Part shown: positions 36,901 to 48,900 of the stretch, in pieces
Layout of the letters: each line of letters begins with the position of its first letter
Position numbering within the stretch: position 1 is the stretch's first letter
Source: Alisma plantago-aquatica
Lineage: Eukaryota > Streptophyta > Magnoliopsida > Alismatales > Alismataceae
DNA length: 64,000 nt
Assembly: GCA_963693085.1 (NCBI GenBank)
Contig: OY856409.1
Location: 663,429,591 to 663,493,590, forward strand
Direction: 5' to 3'
Translations under genes and position numbers: made by a program
The notes under the pieces: model-generated
Told to the model about the DNA's origin: nothing
The model's input: only the letters and a program-made list of their open reading frames with translations
Database searches by the model: none

Positions 36901-39900
36901 CCCGGGGTGCGGGGCAGAGCCCCGCAAAAATCCAATTAGGCTAAAACAAGGATCCGATTAATCCAAATATGTATAGTAGGATCCGATTATCATAAGTATT
37001 GAAGGGCGTCAGTAAATTGGAAGAAGATAGAACAATTGGGGGTGATGGAGCATCTCTCTATCCAATATAACACTAGCAAGGCAACAGCAATAGGATAACA
37101 GGCAGCAATGGACAGAGATAATAGGTGGCGATGGCAAGATAAATAGCAGCAGGGCAGCAACATGGACCGGCGACCTATGGGCATGAATGATGGCGACTGT
37201 GGCTAAAGAGTGCGGTCTTTAGTTAGGGATACGGTTGCTAGATAATGAGGCAGCAACTCTACAGTAGACAGACACGGAAGATGGTGATGATTATGTCGCT
37301 CGGCTAATGTACCACTTAGTCGCAACGAAGGAGATGATACCGGTCTCCTACACGGCTCAGAAGATATTGCATGCCATGAGGCTGCATGCGGAGTCAAGTG
37401 CGAAGCCTCTCCATGTGAGGTGGCAAAGGCTGGTGCTGAGGACGTCAGGGCAATGCAGCAGTAGAGACGATAATTGTTGTTGATGCACTGAAGACTATGA
37501 AGTACGAATACTCTAAAACAGATGTTGTACCCGTATTCGATACGTATCGGATACCAATACTCTATGGATACTCCTGGATACGTATCGGATACTCCTAATG
37601 CGTATCCATCTGTATCCAAGCCGTATCCAGTCGGTAAAAACTAGAAAAAAAAATTTGGGCATGACGTTGCTTGATTAGCATTTGACACTAACTCATGTCT
37701 CAACCCTCTCTGCTAAGTAATAGCTTGCAGCAAGGCTGTCACAGTTACTTCCTTGAAAAGGATAGTCACCATTCCTCTTGCTAAATACAATATTCCTTCT
37801 TCTCTTTATTGTTTGTACTTCCTCTGTTTTTAAGGATTTCACTTTTTAAAGAACTTCCAAGCACCAATACTCCAAAATAGGTGTCCTGCCAGTACTGAAT
37901 GCATATCTGATACTAATACTCCCTAGATACTCTCTAATACATACCAAATACTTCTTCATTCGTATTCCTTTTTTAGTTAGCAAGATATGACCTCAATGCA
38001 ACGAGGATACAACCAACCCATTAAGCAGCCAAGAGAGCACCCCACTCGTGTGATCCCTCAAAATCCCAAAACCATGTGACTTCCAACTCTAGACTCCCCC
38101 TATTGTATTGTGATTTGAGAATGAAATTGGTATTTTCTATTAAAAATTTAATATAAACATTAGAAAAATTGTTGTATCCATGTACCTGTATCTTATATTT
38201 TCAAAATTGTCGTATCCCCATTCCATACCCGTATTCAATTATGTATCTATATACGTGCTTCATAGTAGCTAGCCATACGTGACAGAAGATAGTTTGGTAT
38301 CACAGATGACACAACTCACTTTACAACACAACATTACATGATACATGAAATGTGAAAGGTTTAGAATATGATATTATCATGTCTTTTTGTAGCTTCTGTC
38401 TCACATTAATATGAACGAAAGACCCCATTTTAAATCATTGTTTGATATTATGGTATTGGTTTCCATTTTCTTTAGAAATATTGTGATTTTTTAATGAAAT
38501 TTGATTGTCTTCATCTATTTTTAAAATAAATTTATTGGTTACTTTTAAAAATATAAAATAAATATTAGAAAATTGTCGTATCCATGACGTACCCGTATCC
38601 TATATTTTCAAAAATTGTCGTATCCCCGTACCCGTACCTGTATCGGATACGTATCCATATCCGTGCTTCCTAGACTGAAGATATCTCAGTACTATCGACC
38701 TGTCTGTCGGTAGTAACGACGAGGTCACAGGTTGCAGTCATCGAGGGAGGCGGTAGTACCGACCCAATGGCGCAGCGGGAGATGTGATGGCTGTTGTTGA
38801 TGGCGTTGATTGGCGGCAGGCCGTGGTGGCTGCTGCTACTGCTTGCCGACTGTTGTCTTGACCAGCGGCGGTTGTGGTCGGTAACCGGGGATCAGAGGCT
38901 ATGTGATGTGGCGACGCTATGTGGCAGCGTGACGGATGGTGACTATTGTTGACGTTGGCTTGATGATGGTACCTGATAGCGCCCGAAGATGATGGATAGA
39001 TAGGAGATAGTTGCGATGGATAGTGTCAGCATACGGAAATAAAAAAATGGATCTTTAAGAAAGAGAAGGAGAAATTCAGTATTCGGGAATTATGCGGAAA
39101 ATTCGGCTTAAAAAACGGTCAACGTACGGTAAAAGTACGGTCAACTATTCGGGAAAAAGTCGGGAAAAAAACGGATATATATACATACATATATATACAC
39201 GTTTGCAAAAATATATTAATTGGGCAACAAACTTGAGATATGGAGTGCAAATTAAGGTGCTACAAATGAAAATTAAAGTTTGCCACATCTTGGCTACCAA
39301 TGAATAGGGGAAATACAAGAGAAATCGCTGGATGAGATTTCAAAACAAATTGATATAATCATGGAGATTACAGCCACAATACTTAGTTAGAACATAGAAG
39401 AGACTCTACTGCTGTTGGATTACTAGAGGAGAAAACGGGAGGGTGACTATGGGGGGGGAGGAAGACAGAGAAGGTGAAACAGTAATCTGAAATTGATGGA
39501 AATTAGGACAGGGGCCGATGGAGGAAGAGGGAAATGTGATGGCGTGATGGAAAATTTAAGGAGGAAGGTTCAGGGGAGGGTGCCTGTTGGGGAGGATGAA
39601 GGGGGATGGTCGGGTATGGCTTTCATGCCACAACAAACTTCTGGTGGCCGCAGCAACTAGGTGAGAGTGAGGGGATGGCGGGGCGGAAAGATGAGTGTGG
39701 AAGGTTCATGGGAGGGTGATTGTGCAGCCGACCTTACTATTGCGGTTGTGCAGTTGCTGAAGTGGGAAGATAGATGAGGGGATGAGGGTGGACGGAGGAT
39801 GAGTGGGGGAAGATCACAAAACATTAGGAGAAGAGAGGACGAAGGAGGGGAAGAAGTTGAATAAAAAAAATACATAGGGGACATACCTGGAGAAGCAGCC

Positions 39901-42900
39901 GTAGGAACCGAGGAAGATGCTGAAAGCCGCCGCAAGCGCTGTAGTCGCAGCAGACGTACGCCTGATTTGGGTCCTGCAGCCTCAGGCGGTGCTCTCCTTC
40001 TCGCCGGCGTTGGGTCCTACAACCTGCAGGCAGTGCTCCAGCAACTGCTCCTCACCGGCAATGTTGCTCCAGCATCGGGCGCAAGAGGGGTCAAGCTTCA
40101 GGGAGTCGAGGGGTTCTAGCAGGGGAGTCGAGGGGTTCTAGCGGAAGTGTCTGAGGGTTTTGGGAAAACCCTGTAGCGATGGGCTGAATATGACTGGGGA
40201 AAAAATAAGTGGGCCGCACAGTACCATTCAAAACGCGAAAAAAACGAAAAAAACACGTTTAAAACGAAATGTACGTATAAAACCCGTTTAAAACGTTTAA
40301 TACGGTTTGAAGTATAAATCGGTCGTAACATACGCTGGATGAAAAAATCGCGTTTTTTTCAAAAAAATGGCGTTTTTTGTTACTATGACGGCGGCTAGGT
40401 TAGGGTTCCCTAGGACGGGACACGCTATGATACCATGTGAGAAATAATAAGATGAATTGATTCAATGAATAAAAGACGTACAACCATGTCCTATATATAA
40501 GAGCAAGGGAGAAACCCTGAGACTTGGGACACAAGTAATCTACACCTAACTACTGAGTCACCGGTCTGTCAACTTGTCAGTACTATCGACAATATCTCAG
40601 TAGTACCGAGATGTACAATCTTCAACATAATTCATTCTTGCAAACTTTAGATTTCCTATCACTTATGCTATCTCAATGTATTGTGATAATCGTGTTGCTA
40701 CCTTCATTGCTAGTAACTCTTGTCTTTCATGAGAGACCAAGCATATTGAAGTCGACTGCCACTTTCTCCGAGATGTTGTACTGGATAAGAAGATTACTAC
40801 TTTTCTGCCATCACATGAGGAAACAGCAGATATATTTACTAAGCCTGTCTCTAGCAAGAGAGTTGAGGAATTGTGTTGCAAGTTGGGCATGATTGACATC
40901 TATGCTCCAACTTGAGGAGTATTGAGATATATTTTTGTCTTTTATTTCCTATTTTATGTCTCTCTTACTTAAGCATTAACATGGCCTTTTATATATGAGG
41001 CCCATTTCGATTTTCTATTTGCTTCCCTGTACTGCCTCCTATTTATAGGAGTGAGTTCTCTCTTTTCATAATATAGAAAGATGGCACACTTCCACACAAT
41101 CTTCTATATTTGTAGTTATCAGGATAAGATGGAGAGGATTCATCTTCCCAATTTGTCTTGGAATCCAGAGGGATGCTAACGGGCTTAGTTCAAAGCATGT
41201 CAGTTTCTTTGAGAAGATCTAGAACATATTTGTGTTGTAAAAGACAGAAGAAGATCAAGAAACTTCAATCCCAAACAAGTATCTGAGTTTGCCTAGGTCT
41301 TTTATAACAACATGGTGTTCAAGGCATCTTTTAGTAGCTTGAATACCTTCTTTATCTCTACCCGAAAGAATTATGTCATCCACATAAACAATAAGAATAA
41401 CAAGCCCAAAAGTGGTTTTTCTTATTGATACAAAAGTAAACAGAATGTGAGCATCAAAAACTAAATTTAACAAGAATCTGGCTTAATTTTGTTAAGCCAC
41501 GCTCATGCACTTTGTTTCAAGCCATAAATCGCTCTCCGGAGTTTGCAGACTTTGGAACCCTACCCCTGAGCAACAAACCCAAGTGGTTGCTTCTTATATA
41601 CTTTCTCATGTAAGTCTCCAGATGAAAAAGTGTTTATAACATCAAGTTGAAAAAGTGGTTAATCATGATCCACAACAACGGAGATAAGCACTCGAATAGA
41701 ATTAAGCCTAGCAATAGAAGAAAATGTTTCAAAATAGTCCACCCTATAGGTCCGAGTATAACCTTTTGTAACAAGGCATGCTTTCAGTCGTTCAAGCGTA
41801 CCATGATGTTGGTGGTATTTGACAGTGAATATCCAACGACACCCAATAGCAAAGCAATCTTGAGGACGATCAATAAGATTCCACATTTGTCGACCGCGAA
41901 GAGCAACCATCTCAGTTTCCATAGCTTGACGCTAGGTAGGATGTTGTAATTCTTGAGTCGCATTCTTTGGCAAAGGGACAGCAAAGATAGCAGAAGCAAA
42001 GAAGGCAAAACTAGCACCAAAATTAGCATTAGAGAAAAAATTACAAACAAGATGTTGAGTACAGGAACGAACGCCTTTCTTTCGACTAATGGAAGGGTTC
42101 AGGTCAGAAATTACCTGGGAGGTGGTATGATCTACCGATGAAGGAGGATTTGGTTGTTGAAGGGCCATCGAGGGAACTGTAACCTTAGGTCTTTGCTTGT
42201 ATACTTTGAAGGATAGATCAAGAACCTCAGTTTCTTCGTTAGGAACATTTCCACAACCTAGGGGAGTGGAGTAGGATCGAATAGATGACTAGATAAAGCA
42301 TACCCTTTTTCGGAGTAGTGTGGCATTGGCATATGTTCAAAAAACATCACATCAGCACTGACAAACCATTGTTGACTGGAAGGATCACAACACTTATATC
42401 TTTAGTGACTATGTCCAACAGGAGGGGGCACAACCATGAGAGTGAACTTACCTTAGAGAATGATAGAGTGAGAGAGCGGGAGGCAACACTCCCTGTGTTG
42501 AGTGATGAGAGTGTGCTAGATACTACTACTATTATATCACCACCTGCACCTCCACCTATTCAACCTTTTCTACTGGTTTACACCAGGCGAGCAGGGCATC
42601 TCCCAGAAGATTGTAGCGAATTAGTCCATCAAATTGACTCATCATTGACGGATACTCCTGAGGTACATGTTCATGCTGAGAGTTCTCTTGATACTTATGT
42701 TTCTAATTTACACATTCCAATTGCAATTTGTACATGACTAAAGGTTTTCGGTCTTGCACAATACGGCATCTTATCTCTAGTGTTTGTTGCTTATCCCATT
42801 TGTCATCAGAAGCACGCATGTTTTTTCTTCAGCTAGATTCTATAGTTGTTCCTTGCTCATATATAGAAGCAGCCCAACATGATGGATGGGTTTAAGCCAT

Positions 42901-45900
42901 GAATAGTGAGATGGAAGCTCTTTATGATAACTCCACATGGGACATTGTGGATCTACCTCCTGAGAAGCTTGTTGTAGGCTGTCGCTAGGTGTATACTGTT
43001 AAACAAAAATAAGATGGATCTATTGACCGTTTGAAGGCTCGATTGGTGGCCAAAGGGTAAACTCAGACACATGAAATGGGCTTCTTTGAGACTTTTTTTC
43101 CTATTGCCCAGCTAAATTTTATATGGATCCTATTTATGTTGCTACTCATAATGATTGGCCTTTTCTCCAGTTGGGTGTCAAAAACGCATTTCTTCATGGT
43201 GATCTTCTTGAAGAAGTGTACATGGAGCAACCTCCTCCTGGATATGTTGCTCAAGAGGAGTGTTAGAAAGTGTGTAAATCGAAGAAATCCTATTATGGCC
43301 TGAAGCAATCACCACGGGCATGATTTTATAAGTTTAGTGTTGCACTTAAAAACTTTGGGTTATTCGGTCTTCTACTAACCATTCTTTATTTGTGTGCAAA
43401 TCCTCTCGTAGCACTATTATTATGTTGTATATGTGGACTATATTGTCATCATAGGTGATGATCTTACGGTCATTTCACAGCTCAAGGAATGGCAACAAAT
43501 GCAATTTTAGACAAGATTTGGGTAATTTTTGTCATTTTCTTGGAATAGAGGTTCTACGTTCCAAGAAATGCACAAATCTTTATTGGCGAATATATGTTCT
43601 GTAGAGACAAGCATGACACAACGCAAACCAGTCTCCACGCCTATGGATTATTATACCAAGGTAGTTATTTTTTTATGATAGAGATCTTTTGGATTCAGCA
43701 AAGTACAAATAGATTGTGGGTAAGCTAATCTATTTGGCGGTCACTCGTCCTGATATCTCCTATGTTAGCCAGCTCATGAGTGCACCCAAGATGTCGCATT
43801 GGATGGCGGTCACCCAGATCCTACATTATAATAAAGGGTCGTCAGGGAAAGGTCTCACTTATTTCACAAGGTACCATTCCCCCTCCACTTGAAGCATATT
43901 GGATATACTGATGTTGATTAGGCAGGTGATGTTGGAGATAGACGATCTACCTCAGGATATAGTGTGTTCCTTGGTACGCATTCAGTGACATAGAGGAGCA
44001 AGAAACAAAATGTGCTAGCACGGTCCAACACAGAGGTTGAATATCGAGCAATGGCACATGCTTGTTGTGAACGACAGTGGGTTATGTGCATATGTCTAAA
44101 ATGGGAGTGTATGTTGAAACTCCAATCTCTCGCATGTGTGATAATCAGGCAACCATTCACATTACTAGCAATCATGTGTTCCATGAGTGGACCAAGCACA
44201 TCGAGGTGGACTGCCATTTTGTTCATGATCTAGTGCTCTTCAAGAAGATTCAAGCTCCTCATGTTCGCACTAGACAACAAGTTGCAGATATCTACACCAA
44301 GCCCCTTATACCTTCAGCTTTTAGCCATATGAGTTCCATGTTGGGCATGCACAATGTGTAAGCTCCAGCTTGAGGGGGAGTGTCAGAGAATAGAAGCTAT
44401 TCATGTAGTCTTTTCTTATTTGCTTTCTTTCTTGAGCCTATTATGTAAATGTTCTCAACCTGTATAATAAAGGCTAGCCCTCTACAGCAAGGCACCGCTT
44501 TGGCCCAATAGTTTCACATGTATAAGTACAAAATATGTGTAACACTACTAAAGTTATTATATACCTACATATTTTATACAATTATTTCATAGATCTAGAA
44601 CTTTGTTTGTAGATCATGGGATTTTTAACAAATCTAGCACTAAGAATTTTGTTATATTCAGAATAAATAATTTAGATCTCTATAGAAGAGTGTAGGAATA
44701 GATTGAATAGGAGGCGTGGATGGTCTAGGGATATGGGAAAATACCTTAGAATCACAAAAAATAGCCTCTACAAGCAAAAGATTTAAATAAAATTGCCAAA
44801 CTACCTAAGATGTAGCAACAACCCTAGGAACAATATTTTTCAAAGCAAGACTTGTATCTATGCCATTTTGCAAAATTACAACCCAAATTGGGGTTTTTAA
44901 GTGAAACTTCCCCCTACTTGCATAATTACGTCCCACTCCCTACATTTTTGCATTTGGATGTTTAATTAAGAAAAAATCAAATATTTTGACTACAATTTCA
45001 CAATTTCAATCGAAATTTCGTTTCGTGGTTTTCCCTCTATGTTGACAATAGTGCGTCATGCATATATCCTGGTTTATTGTTGTTGTTTTTTTTTTTTTTT
45101 TTTTTTTTTTTGGGGGGGGGGGTGTCAAGTAGAGCGATTTTGAGTTTGGTTGTGTTTCCAATTTGTGGCGGGTTTGCGGTAAATTGTAATGTATTTTGCT
45201 TTTGGGATTAGACAGGATTGCCATGATAGTGGCATCCGCCCTTAGAGTTGATGGTTTTTTGTTAACACAATCTCCAATATTCTTAGTTATTATATGCTTG
45301 CCACTTTCTACCACCACTTAATGTCAAGTTTCAGCACAAACATGGCTCCACTCACCAGATCAATGAAGAAAGACAAACTAGTTTGAACCACCTTTGTTGC
45401 ATGTACCTTTTCTAACGTTAAGAAGAAACTGTTGAAAGCTTAAGTCTCCATCTTCTTGATTTCTTCAGCCCTTTAGAAGTCTATTGTGATGCTTCAGGTG
45501 TTCATATCGGTTAAGTTGTGATATAACAAGGCCACCTAATTGCCTTCTTTAAAGAGAAACGCAATGATGCTATGTGCAAGTACTCTGGATATGACTAGGT
45601 AATTAATGCAGTGCAATAATTGCAAAATTGGAAACACTATCTTCTAGATTGTTATCCTTTGAGATAATAATAATGTTATTTGGTCCCTAAATTCTCAGTG
45701 TTTCGCCATGCAAATGGTATGATTTCTCTAGGAACACACTTTTTGTTCTTAAGCATCTCTGTATTGTTAAGAATAAAGCCACCAATGCTCAAAGTCATTT
45801 TTGACAAGCATTGAAGTATCCTTTGTCCTGATATTATACGCTTTATTTGGAGTCTCTCAGTGGAAACTTTATTTGACATGTTGGTTTTTTTATGTAAGAT

Positions 45901-48900
45901 GGAACTCTTTTTTGTAGGTACATAGTTGTGCATTGTATCTAGCCAACTACTTATATGAGATATTCTCTGGTTTGTGAACTACATGCCAGTGGTACTGTTT
46001 GACAGTTTACTAGCGATAAGACAACAGTTATAGTTTCCGACAAATGTTATGGCCTTCAATGTTGTAATGTTTCCACTATAATAAAGTGCCATATAATACC
46101 AATAAGCAAAAGCAAGAAGGATAAACTGAAGCCTCTACACCTTCACTATTTAGCTACACTATTGATAGAGAATGCCAATTCATGTTGTGTATAAATCCTT
46201 GTATGCAATGTACAGGCTGAGAGGGGACTGCATAGAGTATATGCAGTATGCCGGAGTATATACGGGAGCACACGTGGTTTTGGATTTCTTTTAATTGATA
46301 TTATGAATTACTAAATGACATATTGAGTTTATAAAATAATATTTTAAAATATAATGCAAATATATATATATTGATGTAAACATATCTGATGTACATTTTT
46401 TGTATGTTTATATACCTATTTATAAGTATATATAAATATAAGGAACATGTGTGTAATATATGTTACAAATATTGAGATGTATACATATAAATGTACCGAT
46501 GTTTGTGCAGAGAGTGCGTGTCAGTATACGTAACTAAATCAATGTATATAAACACACGCATATATATGTACAAATGAGTGTGAATTATGCGTATATGTAG
46601 ATGTATTGTATGTATATGTATCCATCTGAATATATGACTATATTTAAACATAATGAAATGCATATATATGCATTAGTATGTGCATGCACGAGAGTAAGTA
46701 GTGGGCTTTTCAAAAAGTGTAGTTTAATCGACCGCTTAATCAGCTAAGCGGCCCCATGTGTGGCCCATGACCACTTATTAGATTGATTATTAAACTGCGG
46801 TGAGGAAGGGTGACCGTTTAGGCATATGAGGGAGTATACACGGCCATGCGGACCAATTTTTGAAACAGTGGTATAAATTTCTAAAATGTTTGATTGTATT
46901 GCATGAATTATTGAGAATCCCCACAAATTGAATCAAGTTTCAAAAGATGAAAGGAAATGGTACATTTCTCTATCGTTTGTTTCCCCTCTTTTACCTTCTT
47001 TAACATATGGAATTACAAAAAGACTAGCCAATGTTTAAAATTACGACGAATCGGTCAAACTTTTGCCAAAGTTTTGTGTATCAATGGGAAATGGGTTCCG
47101 AAACGAACTAACCCTCAAATTTTTTTTACTCTTTAATGTATTATGTACAACCTAAACCATAATGTTTTTGCACAAATTTGTGTTTTTAAGTCTATATATT
47201 GTGGTCGCTAACTATCATGACTTCATTAATTGAACATGAAATTGACATCAAAATTCCCATGGTACCGAAGTTGTTCAGCTTCCTTCAGTGAAACATGACG
47301 AGACCCCCCCCAGACATAGATATCTAGTATGACATTTTATTGCAAAAACAAGTGTTTGCACTCATAGTAACAAAAGTCTCTGAATTTTACGAAAAATCGG
47401 TGACTTTTCACAAATTTATAGGCTCCCAAATTTTCACCATGATTAATACGTCAGTCGCCGATTTTTCGCGACTTTTCACGATTTTTCCCGCTTTTTCGCG
47501 ATTTATAAAAAAAAAATCACAAGTCTTCCTGACTTTTCACGATCATTCTCTTTTAAGTCGTTTTCTCTTTTTACCAAACCATGTACAGAGAACTCCTAAT
47601 ATACACTAAACCTCCAACCCCAACTCTCTCGACAGTCCATAGTTATTATTCAACTATTCTTTAATTCTTTTACTACTTTGCACTCAATAAGAGTGTATGT
47701 CTAGTGATCTTAATAGTTACATTTGTATCTGATATGTATGTATACATACATATATATATCGATATATGTATATATATGTATACATATATCTATATATGCA
47801 CATATGTATATATATGTATATATATATGTATATATGTGTATATATATGTATATATATGTATATATGTATATATATGTATCTATATGTATATATAGCCGAC
47901 TTATTCTCGATTATTTCTGAATAGTTGACCGAACTTTGACCGAAATATATCAATTTTTCACGATTTTTTCCGATATTTTCCGAACCGATTTTTCGTACCA
48001 GCCGAAAAGTTGTCGAATCCTGAATTTGTCACTATGTTTGCCCTAGAAGATTGATTTCACTGTATTAAAAAGGGCCCACGCGGTTGCTTAAGCGGCTGCT
48101 TAATCAGCCAACACCCTCAGCCGCTTAATTTAGCCCATAAGCGCCCATTAATCGGTTTGAAGAAAACCGCCCGCTTTTTGCCCGCCTCACCTGATTTTTG
48201 CCCGCTTTTTTAAAAAAAATCTACTGGAAACATGTAACATTAATTAATTACATGGTTCAAGTAGTGTTGACTATAATATATGAAACTTGTATGCATGAAA
48301 TGTTCTTGATATACCTAGTCCTAATTTAGAATGCATACTTTGTGTGTAAGCAGTAATAATAGGGTACTTCTGTCATGTATCTAAGTAAATATCACATTAC
48401 TCTATTATACTTCTAATGGATGATTAGTTTTACTGATTTCCTTACTGGTTTCAGTTATTACTGATTGGTACTGCTGGTTAGCATTACTTTTTTGGTGCAA
48501 TACTGATTACTTATTTCGTAGTAAAGTATTAAATCAATGATTCAGAGTTTGTTGTTTACAATTACTGATCTGCTTGCTGATTTTTAGTTGTTAAAGAGTA
48601 TATATTAGCCTATTTAGTAAATAGGTTAATTAGTTAGTGGGCCTTTAGTGTCTCGGCCCGTTTAGATTACTTGGGACTGAAGTCTCAGGGTTTCTCCCTT
48701 GCTCCTATATATAGAACAGGGCTGTACCTTTTTTATTCATCTAATCTAATTGAATAGTTCAATACAATATTCTTTCACATTAGTGATTAGAAATATTTAG
48801 TACTAAAGTATTGGTTAACACTTAGTTAATTACTGATTTGTTGATCAGATATGTATAAAAGTTCCTTAGAAATATAATTTTTATATACACATGTTTAATT

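Larger units (their letters stand above)
35545..40627 (-). mobile_element. Element E: non-coding LTR element nested in P
   Basis: LTRs 35545-35736 and 40436-40627 (192 bp each) start TGTGAGAAAT on the plus strand and end TTCAACA. On the minus strand the primer-binding site TGGTATCATAGC lies at 40424-40435 and the purine tract AGTTTGAGGGGGAGT at about 35735-35749. The duplication is imperfect (AAATC before, TAATT after). Interior parts 35880-37440 match elements A and D. 37496-38673 is a separate TIR element. 39075-40380 is unlike A or D. No coding sequence for retroelement proteins is visible. Confidence 0.85.
19563..41096 (+). mobile_element. Copia element P with multiple nested insertions
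   Basis: LTRs at 19563-19742 and 40920-41096 share about 177-180 bp. The target duplication CAATC (19558-19562 and 41097-41101) places P in copia M. The primer-binding site TGGTATCAAAGC starts at 19743. Coding runs gag, protease, integrase, reverse transcriptase, RNase H, the copia order. P is broken by a Tourist MITE (21760-22188), copia Q (24869-35143) and element E (35545-40627). Removing these leaves about 5.9 kb, a normal copia length. Many stops and frameshifts make it inactive. Confidence 0.9.
18899..42411 (-). mobile_element. Copia remnant M (minus strand), split by copia P
   Basis: M is present as 18899-19562 (RNase H and 3' end of pol) and 41097-42411 (integrase C-terminus to reverse transcriptase). 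The halves are separated by element P with a CAATC duplication. Its 5' half is missing: it stops at 42411, where it abuts copia remnant S in the opposite orientation. On the left it ends at a purine tract and a TA run, and no LTR is visible. Confidence 0.8.

Noticed and set aside
47704..47953. ORFs on both strands made of Tyr/Ile repeats
   Set aside because: They are translations of the GTATATAT microsatellite.
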